Below are positions 7,992 to 16,464 of a stretch of DNA of 64,000 bases, piece by piece. A program made the translations under genes and the position numbers. The DNA is from an uncultured Caldilineaceae bacterium (GTDB taxonomy: Bacteria > Chloroflexota > Anaerolineae > Caldilineales > Caldilineaceae), in NCBI GenBank assembly GCA_951812725.1, contig OX638330.1, positions 186,001 to 250,000 of the forward strand, given 5' to 3'. The notes below the pieces were generated by a model that saw only the letters and a list, made by a program, of their open reading frames with translations, did no database searches and was not told the DNA's origin. How positions within the stretch are numbered: the first letter of the stretch is position 1; the number at the start of each line of letters is the position of its first letter.

Positions 7992-8440
7992 GCAGACAAG
8001 CGCCCCTGTGGCCCATCGCTGGCGCCCGCGCCATTATCGGACTGTTGTGGCTCTTTTCCTTGCGTTGGAAGCTGCCGCCCGACTTCATGCCCTCGGAAGG
8101 CCCCGGCCTCATGGACTGGCTCGAACTGGAAGTCACCCACGCCGCCTTCCCGCTCTACGGCACCCTTGTCGAGCAGCTGGTAATACCGAACTTTACACTC
8201 TTCGCCTGGGCTATCTTCCTGGCGGAACTAATCGTAGGCCTCAGTCTGCTCACCGGCGCCTTCACCCGCTTCGGTGCCTTTATCGGCTTGGGCCTCGCCG
8301 TCAACCTCGGCATCGGCCTGCTTGAAGTGCCCGGCGAATGGCCTTGGAGCTACGCAATGCTTGCTATGTGGCATGGACTCTTTTTCGTCACCCGCGCCGG
8401 CCGCGTCTGGGGCTTGGATGCACTGAGAGCCCGAAATTGA
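7988..8440 (+). CDS. DoxD/DoxX-like membrane protein (thiosulfate:quinone oxidoreductase small-subunit type)
   Basis: Integral membrane protein of 150 residues with about four helices. It has the R-A-I-I-G-L-L-W-L/F start, a central E-L-I-V-G-L-S-L-L-T-G-A-F-T-R segment and a terminal R-A-G-R-V-W-G-L-D. These are characteristic of the DoxD/DoxX group that includes the quinone-reducing subunit of archaeal thiosulfate:quinone oxidoreductase. In bacteria many members have no proven function. Its ATG overlaps the ATPase stop (ATGA). A TsuA-like transporter and a second DoxD-like gene follow, which favours a sulfur-compound role. Confidence 0.75.
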   Translation: MSRQAPLWPIAGARAIIGLLWLFSLRWKLPPDFMPSEGPGLMDWLELEVTHAAFPLYGTLVEQLVIPNFTLFAWAIFLAELIVGLSLLTGAFTRFGAFIGLGLAVNLGIGLLEVPGEWPWSYAMLAMWHGLFFVTRAGRVWGLDALRARN

Positions 8441-8583
8441 GATCAGAAAGATTCCCAAGCCACGATGCTTCATCTTTCAGCGTGACCCCCACGCTGCCTG
8501 AACAGATCGGTTCGTCATCAGTTTTGAGTTGGCCGGCCGCGGCCGCGACTTAACACGGATAACCGCAAACGGAAGAATTTCGT

Positions 8584-9612
8584 ATGACCATCCTGCTGGC
8601 GCTCGCCGCCGGTACAGTGCTCGGCTATCTCTTCGAACGGGGCGACTTCTGCTTTCACAGCACGTTGCGCGGCCTCGTCCGCCTCCCGCGGCAGCTGAAC
8701 CTCGTACGCGCCTATCTGATGACGCTGCTGATCGCCATTCCCCTCGTGCAGGGTATGATCGCTCTCGGCTGGATCGCGCCCTGGGTCGCCCCCTGGGCCT
8801 GGCAGGCGAATCTAGTCGGCGGCCTGATTTTCGGTGCCGGTATGGTCATCGCCGCTACCTGTATCACCGGCATCTTCTACAAGCTCGGCCACGGCATGCT
8901 CGGTACCCTTGTCGGCCTCGCCACCTGGTCGCTCGGTGACCTGCTCACCTGGCGCGGGCCGCTCAACCCCTTGCGTACCGCACTGAATCAAAACCCTGTG
9001 GTGACCGGCGGCGAACCAACAACGATCTTGAATGTGCTGGGCTCCTCTTTGGGGCTGGGCATGCTGGTCCTGCTGCTGGCCGCCGCAGCCGTATTCCTCT
9101 GGCGAAGCCCCCGTCCCCGCCAGGGCGACTACTGGTCATGGCTGCCCCTTGGCCTATCCGTAGGGCTTTTCACCAGCTTGGCCTGGCTGCTCGCACGTGC
9201 CGGCGGCGCAAACTATACCTTCGGCACCTCACGCGTTCCCACCATGCTCTACGAAACCCTGTCGGGCGCAACTGATCCCGGTAACCTGTGGATTCCCGTT
9301 GCGCTCATTGCTCTCCTGCCCGGCTCGTTCATCGCCGCACGCCGCGCCGGCACCTTCTGGGCCAGGGGAGAATCGTCCGGCCGCTATACGCAGCTGGCCG
9401 CTGGCGGCCTGCTCATGGGCATCGGCGCCGGCATCTCGGGCGGCTGCAACCTCGGCCATTCCCTGGTCGGCGTCCCGCTCCTGAGCCTGGGCAGTATTAC
9501 AACCACCCTGGCAATGCTGCTCGGCGTCTATCTGACCGACCGCGCTGCAGGGCTTTTGCGCCCCCTGCCGCGCCTGAATCAATCGTCTTCCAGCGTAACG
9601 ACGTCCGGCTGA
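8584..9612 (+). CDS. YeeE/YedE-family (TsuA-like) thiosulfate/sulfur transporter
   Basis: Multi-spanning membrane protein (342 residues, about nine helices) of the YeeE/YedE family; characterised TsuA imports thiosulfate through a relay of cysteines. Three cysteines sit in the expected contexts: C23 in G-D-F-C-F-H, C93 in A-A-T-C-I-T-G and C288 in G-G-C-N-L-G-H-S. In TsuA the equivalents are C22, C91 and C293, as I recall. Pseudo-twofold repeats begin with E-R-G-D-F-C and I-S-G-G-C. It is flanked on both sides by DoxD-like genes on the same strand. Thiosulfate is the likeliest substrate by family; other sulfur or selenium species are possible. Confidence 0.85.
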   Translation: MTILLALAAGTVLGYLFERGDFCFHSTLRGLVRLPRQLNLVRAYLMTLLIAIPLVQGMIALGWIAPWVAPWAWQANLVGGLIFGAGMVIAATCITGIFYKLGHGMLGTLVGLATWSLGDLLTWRGPLNPLRTALNQNPVVTGGEPTTILNVLGSSLGLGMLVLLLAAAAVFLWRSPRPRQGDYWSWLPLGLSVGLFTSLAWLLARAGGANYTFGTSRVPTMLYETLSGATDPGNLWIPVALIALLPGSFIAARRAGTFWARGESSGRYTQLAAGGLLMGIGAGISGGCNLGHSLVGVPLLSLGSITTTLAMLLGVYLTDRAAGLLRPLPRLNQSSSSVTTSG

Positions 9613-9653
9613 ACAATGTTGTCCAGCCACAGAATTTCAATAGGAGTATTCAC

Positions 9654-10139
9654 ATGGACCAGGCAGAAACCAGATTGCGACAGGCTGTCGCCATTCTACG
9701 TATAACACTGGGTGTGATTCTACTTGTCACCTGGTGGAAGAACTTGCAAGACGGGATATATACAGCCGATGGCATCGTCGGTCTCTTTAACTATCTCTTC
9801 AACGACAACGGCGGCGGCCCCGCCTTCTACCAGGCAATTATCAACGGCACTATTTTGCAAGTGCCCGGCCTGTTCGCAGTCTTTCAGCTGATTGGTGAAC
9901 TCCTGTTGGGCCTGGGGCTGTTGGTCGGCCTCTTCACGCCCCTGGTCGCCGTCGGCGCCGCGCTCTTCTTCTTCAACCTGTTTCTGGCATACTTCGGCGG
10001 CAACGAATGGATCTGGACCTATGTCCTGCTCACCGTCTCCGCCCTCGTCACCGCCTTGGCCCAGTCCGGACGCGCCTGGGGATTGGATAGCCTGGTCCTG
10101 CGACGGATGGGAGAACCTCCAATCGGTCCTATCTGGTAA
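9654..10139 (+). CDS. DoxD/DoxX-like membrane protein, second copy
   Basis: A 161-residue membrane protein with about four helices: R-I-T-L-G-V-I-L-L-V-T-W-W-K-N near the start, E-L-L-L-G-L-G-L-L-V-G-L-F-T-P in the middle and S-G-R-A-W-G-L-D at the end. It is a paralogue of the gene at 7988. The ATG at 9654 has a clear ribosome site (AGGAG, seven bases upstream); the longer in-frame extension overlaps the transporter gene and is not used. Together with 7988 and 8584 it forms a DoxD-transporter-DoxD block. A strong hairpin follows 20 bp after the stop. Confidence 0.78.
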   Translation: MDQAETRLRQAVAILRITLGVILLVTWWKNLQDGIYTADGIVGLFNYLFNDNGGGPAFYQAIINGTILQVPGLFAVFQLIGELLLGLGLLVGLFTPLVAVGAALFFFNLFLAYFGGNEWIWTYVLLTVSALVTALAQSGRAWGLDSLVLRRMGEPPIGPIW

Positions 10140-10159
10140 ACACATCATAGTGAAACTTC

Positions 10160-10191
10160 GGTCTGCGCCCCGCTTAACAGGGGCCCAGACC
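10160..10191 (+). terminator. GC-rich stem-loop ending the DoxD block
   Basis: GGTCTG-C-GCCCC pairs with GGGGC-C-CAGACC (11 pairs, one C-C mismatch, 8-base loop) directly after the second DoxD gene. There is no U-tract, so it may work as a weak terminator or an mRNA 3'-end stabiliser. Confidence 0.45.
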
Positions 10192-10320
10192 CCCGTCCGT
10201 CCCTGCGTAATACGCGCAAGAGGAACAAACTGGCTTCCATAGTGAACGCAAAGCAATCCTGCCGTCATCTCTTGGCTCTTTGCAAGCGCCTGCCCGAAAA
10301 CCGATAACTGGAAACTTCGC

Positions 10321-11799
10321 ATGACGGTTATGAAAATCATTTACATTATCGCCGCATCTCTTCTGGCCATATACGGCTTGCAGGCGCTTTTTCTGACCCT
10401 CATCGCCCGGCGAGTGCTGTTTGACGATGACCGCCCGTCGCCCCCCGCCACCCAGGACTTACCCACGGTAACCGTCCAGCTCCCGGTCTACAATGAACGC
10501 CACGTCATTCGGCGTCTGATCGACGCCGTAGCCGCATTCGAGTGGCCCAGAGATCGGCTCCAGATCCATATTCTCGACGACTCTACCGACGATACCAGCC
10601 AGATCATCGCCCGCAGCATCGCAATCCACCAGCAGAATGGTATCGATATCGCCCAATTCCAACGCACAGATCGCAAAGGCTACAAAGCCGGCGCCCTGCG
10701 TGAGGGGCTTGCCCACGCACACGGCGAATTCCTCGCCATGTTTGACGCCGATTTCGTGCCCCCGCCCGATTTTCTGCAGCAAACCGTTCCCGCCTTCGAC
10801 GATCCCTCGGTCGGCTGCGTCCAGGCCCGTTGGGGTCATCTCAACCCCACCGTTTCCCGCCTGACACAAGCCCAGTCTCTCGGCATTGACGGCCACTTCA
10901 TCGTCGAACAGAGAGCCCGCCACGAGCTCGGTGCGCTCCTGAACTTCAACGGCACCGCCGGCTTGTGGCGCCGCTCCTGCATAGAAGAGGCCGGCGGCTG
11001 GCAAGAGGACACACTCACCGAAGATCTGGACCTGAGTTACCGGGCCCAACTACAGGGCTGGCGCATCGCCTTCTTGCCGCACGTCGTCGTGCCCGCCGAA
11101 ATCCCAGTCTCCGTTGACGCGTTCAAGCGCCAGCAGTTTCGCTGGGCCAAGGGCAGTATCCAGACAGCCAAAAAACTGTTCATAGCCGTCCTCGGCTCCT
11201 CCCAACCACTGTGGCGCAAAGCGCTCGGCATCGCCCATCTCACCGGCTATGCCGTCCACCCGCTCATGCTTCTCAACCTGCTCTTCCTGCTGCCGGTGAT
11301 GACCTCCTTCAGCCCCGCCCTCAGAGTCGCTTCGCTCTTTTCTCTTACGGCCATCGGCCCGCCTCTGATGTACTGGACCGCCATGAGGAGCCAGGGCATC
11401 CCCGTCCGCCAGCGCATTCGCTGGCTCGCGGTGCTCCTGGGGTTGGGAACCGGTCTCTCAGTCAACAACAGCCGCGCCGTATTCGAGGCCATCCTCGGCG
11501 TGCGCAGCGCCTTCAAACGTACTCCTAAGTTCGCCGTCACCCGCGCCAGCAAAGACTGGCACACCAGCGCCTACGTCCTGCCCAGCGACCCTACTGTCTG
11601 GGCCGAAATAGTCCTGGCCGTCTACGCAAACACGCTCCTCATTTTCAGCCTCTTCAATGGCTTCTGGTGGCTGCTCCCCTGGCTCTCTCTCTACGCCTGC
11701 GGCTACACCTATATCTCCTACCTCTCCATGCGCCAGGCCTGGGAAAAACGCGGCGCTCTCCGCCACCACCTGGCAACCGTACGGGAGGCGGGAGATTGA
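10321..11799 (+). CDS. Processive family-2 glycosyltransferase (cellulose-synthase-like)
   Basis: Membrane glycosyltransferase that would polymerise or transfer a sugar from a nucleotide donor and help export the product. It has an N-terminal helix (residues 5-30), then a GT-A domain with L-D-D-S-T-D-D (about 85-91), D142-A-D144, T233-E-D235 and the processive-enzyme signature Q271-Q-F-R-W275, then about four C-terminal helices. The 492-residue length fits the mannan/glucan synthase-like bacterial group and it lacks a PilZ domain. The next gene starts on TTG overlapping this stop, so the two are translationally coupled. The polymer made cannot be determined. Confidence 0.85.
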   Translation: MTVMKIIYIIAASLLAIYGLQALFLTLIARRVLFDDDRPSPPATQDLPTVTVQLPVYNERHVIRRLIDAVAAFEWPRDRLQIHILDDSTDDTSQIIARSIAIHQQNGIDIAQFQRTDRKGYKAGALREGLAHAHGEFLAMFDADFVPPPDFLQQTVPAFDDPSVGCVQARWGHLNPTVSRLTQAQSLGIDGHFIVEQRARHELGALLNFNGTAGLWRRSCIEEAGGWQEDTLTEDLDLSYRAQLQGWRIAFLPHVVVPAEIPVSVDAFKRQQFRWAKGSIQTAKKLFIAVLGSSQPLWRKALGIAHLTGYAVHPLMLLNLLFLLPVMTSFSPALRVASLFSLTAIGPPLMYWTAMRSQGIPVRQRIRWLAVLLGLGTGLSVNNSRAVFEAILGVRSAFKRTPKFAVTRASKDWHTSAYVLPSDPTVWAEIVLAVYANTLLIFSLFNGFWWLLPWLSLYACGYTYISYLSMRQAWEKRGALRHHLATVREAGD

Positions 11800-12743
11800 C
11801 CGCCCACAACGAGGAGACAGCGCAAACACAAGACCGCGCCCTTCCCGTTCCTGACCTCTCGCCCCCTCCCGATCATGGCCCCCTCTTGCAGCCGGCTACT
11901 GCCCCGCCAACCGCAAACACCTCCCGCCGCGCCCTGCTCGTCATGGCCAAACAGCCCGTCGCCGGCAGCGCCAAGACCCGCCTTGTGCCCCCGCTCACCA
12001 GTGCCTCCGCAGCCTCACTCTACCTCTGCTTCTTGCAGGATGTCCTGGCCACTGTGCGCGCCGCCGCCCGCCTCGAACCCTTCGACCCTGTCATCGCCTA
12101 TACGCCGCCCGCGGCACAGGACTTCTTCCGCCAACTTGCCCCCGATTTCTGGCTGATCCCCCAGCAAAGCCCTGCCCGAACATCCGACCGCGATCCACCT
12201 TCTGAACCCACTGCGGCATCCGCGGCTTCTCGGCCCGCTGCCGCGCCCCACTCCCAATCCGGCGCCGCACCGCAACATGAGACACTCGTTCACCATCCTG
12301 ATCCGCTGGGCGACCGCCTCCAATTCGTCCTTTCCGCCGCGCTGGATAGCGGCCGCCGCCAGGTCGTCGCCATCAACAGTGACAGCCCCACCCTGCCGCC
12401 AGAACTGCTCTGCACCGCCTTCCAACGCCTCGACGATCCCCGGACCGACGCAGTGTTTGGCCCCTGTACAGACGGCGGCTACTATCTAATAGGCGTCAAA
12501 AAACCGCCCGGCAGTCTCGTCACAGCGGTGCAGATGTCTACCCCCACCGTCCTGAGCGATACCCTTGCCATCGCCGCCGCAAAGGGCCTGCACGTCGATC
12601 TTCTGCCCGAATGGTACGATGTCGACAGCGCCGAAGACCTGGAACGCCTCTCCACCGAACTGGCCGCGCATCCCGAACGGGCGCCCGCCTCAAGCCGTTT
12701 TCTGACCGAGCCATGGACGTCGACGTCATCATCCCAGCTCTGA
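11796..12743 (+). CDS. DUF2064 / TIGR04282-type glycosyltransferase-like protein
   Basis: Nucleotidyl/glycosyltransferase-fold protein of the DUF2064 group, often found beside a Dpm1-like GT2 as here. It shows A-K-Q-P-V-A-G-S-A-K-T-R-L near the N-terminus, N-S-D-S-P-T-L-P, and G-P-C-T-D-G-G-Y-Y-L-I-G. TTG 11796 overlaps the upstream stop (TTGA); the first ATG (11943) would remove part of the first strand. Two oddities: a roughly 45-residue Pro/Ala-rich N-terminal extension, and a roughly 40-residue Ser/Ala/Pro-rich insert (about 12160-12290) between the first half and the N-S-D-S-P motif. The biochemical role is not established. Confidence 0.75.
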   Translation: MTAHNEETAQTQDRALPVPDLSPPPDHGPLLQPATAPPTANTSRRALLVMAKQPVAGSAKTRLVPPLTSASAASLYLCFLQDVLATVRAAARLEPFDPVIAYTPPAAQDFFRQLAPDFWLIPQQSPARTSDRDPPSEPTAASAASRPAAAPHSQSGAAPQHETLVHHPDPLGDRLQFVLSAALDSGRRQVVAINSDSPTLPPELLCTAFQRLDDPRTDAVFGPCTDGGYYLIGVKKPPGSLVTAVQMSTPTVLSDTLAIAAAKGLHVDLLPEWYDVDSAEDLERLSTELAAHPERAPASSRFLTEPWTSTSSSQL

Positions 12744-13396
12744 ACGAGGCCGGCAATATCGCCCAACTCGTACACGAAGCCGCTGCCCAACCCGTTGCTC
12801 GCGTCATCGTCGCCGACAACGGCTCCACCGATGGCACCGGCCCCCTCGCTGCCGAAGCCGGCGCCCACGTGGTCACTGAGCCGCGCCGCGGCTATGGTTA
12901 CGCCTGCGCCGCCGGCACAGCCGCCGCAACCGCTGATGTCCTCGTCTTTCTTGACGGCGACTTCAGTTCCCTGCCCACCGAAATGACCCGCCTGCTCGCG
13001 CCGCTTCAACAGGGCCGCGCCGACCTGGTCCTCGGCTCGCGCGTACTCGGCGAAATCCTGCCCGGCGCCATGCCGCCCCACCAGCGCTTCGGCAACTGGC
13101 TCACCTCCGCCCTCATGCGCTCCCTGTACCGGGTGCCGGTCACCGACCTGGGACCGTACCGTGCCGTCCGCCGCAACCTCCTGCAGCAGCTGAACATGCA
13201 GGAGATGACCTTCGGCTGGCCTACCGAAATGATGGTAAAATGCGCCCGGCAGGGTGTCCCTATCCTTGAAGTGCCGGTCAGTTTCGCCCCCCGCCGCGCC
13301 GGCCAATCCAAAGTCAGCGGCACCCTGCGCGGCTCCGTCCTGGCCGCCTACTACATTCTCGGCGTCACCCTGCGCTACGCCTTCTCAAGACAATAA
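12713..13396 (+). CDS. Dpm1/GtrB-like family-2 glycosyltransferase
   Basis: A soluble 227-residue GT-A enzyme of the polyprenyl-phosphate sugar synthase type: V-I-I-P-A-L-N-E at the start, A-D-N-G-S-T-D-G-T (nucleotide binding), the metal-binding F-L-D-G-D-F, and D-L-G-P-Y-R-A-V near residue 145. Enzymes of this fold load a sugar onto undecaprenyl phosphate for later membrane transferases, which fits the GT39-like gene downstream. There is no C-terminal membrane pair. ATG 12713 lies inside the upstream gene (31-bp overlap), so it is coupled to it. Confidence 0.82.
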   Translation: MDVDVIIPALNEAGNIAQLVHEAAAQPVARVIVADNGSTDGTGPLAAEAGAHVVTEPRRGYGYACAAGTAAATADVLVFLDGDFSSLPTEMTRLLAPLQQGRADLVLGSRVLGEILPGAMPPHQRFGNWLTSALMRSLYRVPVTDLGPYRAVRRNLLQQLNMQEMTFGWPTEMMVKCARQGVPILEVPVSFAPRRAGQSKVSGTLRGSVLAAYYILGVTLRYAFSRQ

Positions 13397-13449
13397 AGAA
13401 GTGCGCAAAGCGCGGCCGCTAATCACAGACCGCCGCCCACTGGTGTTCA

Positions 13450-13474
13450 CTAACCACTGACCACTGACCACTGC
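13450..13474. repeat. TGACCAC heptamer microsatellite, intergenic
   Basis: Three tandem near-copies of a CCACTGA/TGACCAC heptamer between the GT2 and EamA genes. The same heptamer separates the units of the large repeat element at 27.3-28.3 kb and precedes the copy at 16567, but here it stands without the hairpin core. Confidence 0.6.
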
Positions 13475-13478
13475 CCCT

Positions 13479-14399
13479 ATGTCCCACCGCAAGGCAATCT
13501 ACTGCCAGGCCCTGGCAGCCATCCTGTTCAGCACAAGTGGCCTGCTGATCAAACTTATCTCCGTGCCGCCGCTTCCCCTGCTGGGAGTGCGCGGCGCCTT
13601 CGCCGCCCTGCTAATCATCCTATACATGGCGCGGCCGCTCCTGCCTTCTGCTCGCGGGGAATCATCATCCGGCCCCCCTACCCATCGTGCGCGCAACCTC
13701 CTGAGCTTCCGCCTGTCGCTCCCCCAACTTGGCGGGGCCATCTCCCTCGTCGGCGCCCAGGCCTTCTTTATCATCGCCGTTCGCGAAACCACAGCCGCCA
13801 ACGCCATCTTCCTCCAGTACACAGCACCGGTCTTCGTCGCCTTTTTCGGTATTCACTACCTCCGCGAACCCGTCAAAAAGTCGGACTGGCTCGCTCTCGC
13901 AGCAATAAGCATCGGGCTTCTCTGCTTCTACGGCGATGGACTGACCGCCGGTGGCGCAGTCGGAAACCTCTTTGGCCTGCTGGCCGGCCTCATGTTCGCC
14001 TGGTTCCTCCTGTTCATGCGCAAACAGAAGGATACTTCGACCATCGAAACCGTCCTGCTGGGCAACATCCTGTCCGCGCTGATCGGGCTTCCTTTTCTGC
14101 TCGAGTCCGCCCCCACCGCGGCCGACTGGTACGGAATGCTATTTCTCGGTATCTTTCAGATCGGCCTCCCTTCTATCCTCATCGCCATCGCAATCAAGAA
14201 ACTGACCGCTGTCGAAGCCATCCTGATTCAGACCCTGGAACCAGTTCTCAATCCCGTATGGGTCCTTCTCTTTATCGGCGAGATGCCCACGCCACTCGCG
14301 CTGCTGGGTGGAGCAATCGTTGTCGGCGCAGTCTCGCTCCGCTCAATCCGGTCCATCCGCACGCGGCGCGTAGCGCCCGCTTCCCAGCCCACAGCATGA
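13479..14399 (+). CDS. EamA-family (DMT) membrane transporter
   Basis: Drug/metabolite-type exporter with ten predicted helices in two EamA repeats (about residues 5-140 and 155-290). The N-terminal A-L-A-A-I-L-F-S-T-S-G-L-L-I-K and the repeat-end Q-Y-T-A-P-V-F-V and L-E-P-V-L-N-P-V-W motifs are characteristic, and P-V-L-N-P-V marks the second repeat. The 306 residues are the usual length. ATG 13479 follows the heptamer repeat by five bases. Substrates of the family range from amino acids to sugars and nothing here narrows it, although glycosyltransferase genes lie on both sides. Confidence 0.85.
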   Translation: MSHRKAIYCQALAAILFSTSGLLIKLISVPPLPLLGVRGAFAALLIILYMARPLLPSARGESSSGPPTHRARNLLSFRLSLPQLGGAISLVGAQAFFIIAVRETTAANAIFLQYTAPVFVAFFGIHYLREPVKKSDWLALAAISIGLLCFYGDGLTAGGAVGNLFGLLAGLMFAWFLLFMRKQKDTSTIETVLLGNILSALIGLPFLLESAPTAADWYGMLFLGIFQIGLPSILIAIAIKKLTAVEAILIQTLEPVLNPVWVLLFIGEMPTPLALLGGAIVVGAVSLRSIRSIRTRRVAPASQPTA

Positions 14400-14418
14400 C
14401 AGCGCGAAGAAAACCACA

Positions 14419-16464
14419 GTGAGCCGCCTGAACTCTCTCCTCCGGGATCGCACTGCAATGGCCGCGGCGCAACTGACCCCGATCCAACAGCGCATCCGGG
14501 CCTCCTCCCTCCCCGAACTGTTCGTGCTTCTCCTGGCCGCCCTGCCGCGCCTCTGGCGCCTGGAGTACCACAGCATCTGGTTCGACGAAGCAGTCTCGCT
14601 CGACTGGGCAGGGCTCGGCCCCACTCACATCTGGCCAAGCACCATCCAACTGAGCCAAGACAAGCATCCTCCAGTCTACTACCTGACACTCCACTACTGG
14701 CAGACTTTCCTCAGCTGGTTTGGCGCAGCCGAACGCGACGCCGCCCTGCGCATCCTCGGCGTCCTCATAGGTATCCTTATGGTCTGGGGGGTCCTGCGCC
14801 TTGTAACACTGCTAAGCGGTCGCGCAACCGGCCTCGTGGCCGGCTCCTTTACCGCGCTCGCGCCCCTGCTGGTTTGGTACAGCCAGGAGCTGCGGATGTT
14901 TCAGCCCGCCGCAACCGCGATCATTTGGGCCGCCTTCTTCCTCGTCGCCGCCCGCGAGCACTTCTCGCCGCATGACACATCGCCGCCCAGAACTGCCGTA
15001 CGTGCCCGTCTTCTCTGCTGGCTTGGTCTCATAACAACCCTTCTGCTCGCGCTCTACAGCTATCTGTACGCCGCCTTCATTCTGCCCGGCCTCGCCCTCT
15101 CCGTCCTTCTACTTGCCCGCCGCCGCCGATCATTCGACAGACGTTACTTCCTCGAAGCCAGCGCAGCCCTGGCGATCGTCGCCGTCCTCTTCTTCCCCCT
15201 TTTACGCAACGCCTGGGCCGTCAACAGCGCGTCCAGCATGCCCGGCGCCGCCTTCGCCGACTTCCTGCCAAACCTCTGGCGCCAGTTGCGTCTCTTCACT
15301 GTCTGGCTTACCGGCTGGCCCGCCGCGCTCCGCACCGCCGCAATCTCGTACTTTGCCGTCCTCGTCCTGGCCGGTCTGATCCTCCCCGCCCACACCCGCC
15401 GCGCAACCCGTCCACTTCTCTGGCTATGGATCGGCGCACCACTGCTGATCGGCAGCGCGCTGCTGGCAACAAACGCCGCCATCTTCCGCGAAGATCGCTA
15501 CTTTCTCTTTCTCGCTCCCTTCGTCCTCTGGGCCGCCGCACAGGGCGTCGGCGCAATCGCCAAGTGGCGCTCATCTGCCGGTCTCTTCAGCGGCTTCGCT
15601 GCAGTTGTCCTGCTGGCCGCATCGCTGCCCGTCCTCTGGTCGCCCCCTCTGTTCCGAGAGAACTGGCGCGCCGCCGCCGACTATATCAGCGCCTATCAGC
15701 AAAACAGCCCGCACTCGGACACCGCCGCGCTCGTCCACCCCTACTTCCTGTTCCAGGCGCTGGACTGGTACCTGCGAAAGGACGCCGCAACCGCAGATCT
15801 GCCAGTCTATGGCAACTTTGGCGCAGCTCTGACCCCCGAACAGGCCGAACTGCTCATCGCCGCCCACCTTCAGGAGATGACAACCGCCAATGGCGCCGAC
15901 ACCCTCTGGCTAGTGCAGAGCCATCTCTCCGGTGTCGACGATCAGCGCCTCGTCCAGGCTTGGCTCGATCGCAATTTCGCCCTCATCACCGAGCAATACC
16001 CGGCCGGCGTCGAGATGCGAGGCTACGCCGTCCGCCACAGATATTCCGCCCTGCCCGCGCTCTCCGACACCGCCCTCTACCCGGACGCGCAGGTCTTCCC
16101 TGGTGTCGAACTCGCCGCTTGCGAGATCGTCACCCCCGTCGTCGCCGCGCGCGACATCCTCTATCATCCGCCCAGCGGCTGGGTCCATCTGCGGCTGTGG
16201 TTGAGAAAATACGAAGAAGTCAGCGAAGTGCCCGCGCTCTTCGCCCTGGTCCAGGCCGGTGATGGCCAAATCTGGGGCCGTTCCCTGGAGCGCGCCGGCG
16301 ATGTGCTGTCCGTCTACCCGCCCACCACGTGGCAGCCAAACGAAATCGTCCGTGTCGAACTGGATGTCAACCTGAATCCCCTGGCACCCCCCGGCGCCTA
16401 CAATGTCAAATTCGAAGCCGAAGGCCAGCCCGGCGTCCCCTGCGGAAGCGTCCAACTCGAATGA
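14419..16464 (+). CDS. GT39-like (PMT_2/ArnT-type) membrane glycosyltransferase
   Basis: Large membrane protein (681 residues) of the GT-C superfamily, which moves sugar from a polyprenyl-phosphate donor to an acceptor outside the membrane. The first extracellular loop carries W-F-D56-E57-A, the catalytic acidic pair of this class, followed by K-H-P-P-V-Y-Y. About ten helices run to residue 400. The C-terminal 250 residues are a soluble beta-rich exterior domain of unknown specificity. GTG 14419 is used (ATG 14458 is an alternative). The Dpm1-like enzyme upstream could supply its donor. Confidence 0.8.
   Translation: MSRLNSLLRDRTAMAAAQLTPIQQRIRASSLPELFVLLLAALPRLWRLEYHSIWFDEAVSLDWAGLGPTHIWPSTIQLSQDKHPPVYYLTLHYWQTFLSWFGAAERDAALRILGVLIGILMVWGVLRLVTLLSGRATGLVAGSFTALAPLLVWYSQELRMFQPAATAIIWAAFFLVAAREHFSPHDTSPPRTAVRARLLCWLGLITTLLLALYSYLYAAFILPGLALSVLLLARRRRSFDRRYFLEASAALAIVAVLFFPLLRNAWAVNSASSMPGAAFADFLPNLWRQLRLFTVWLTGWPAALRTAAISYFAVLVLAGLILPAHTRRATRPLLWLWIGAPLLIGSALLATNAAIFREDRYFLFLAPFVLWAAAQGVGAIAKWRSSAGLFSGFAAVVLLAASLPVLWSPPLFRENWRAAADYISAYQQNSPHSDTAALVHPYFLFQALDWYLRKDAATADLPVYGNFGAALTPEQAELLIAAHLQEMTTANGADTLWLVQSHLSGVDDQRLVQAWLDRNFALITEQYPAGVEMRGYAVRHRYSALPALSDTALYPDAQVFPGVELAACEIVTPVVAARDILYHPPSGWVHLRLWLRKYEEVSEVPALFALVQAGDGQIWGRSLERAGDVLSVYPPTTWQPNEIVRVELDVNLNPLAPPGAYNVKFEAEGQPGVPCGSVQLE

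Noticed and set aside
9288..9653. N-terminal extension of the second DoxD-like protein
   Set aside because: Overlaps the TsuA-like gene in another frame; ribosome site and conservation point to 9654.
15426..16262. Long arginine-rich frame inside the GT39-like gene
   Set aside because: Out-of-frame shadow of a GC-rich gene.
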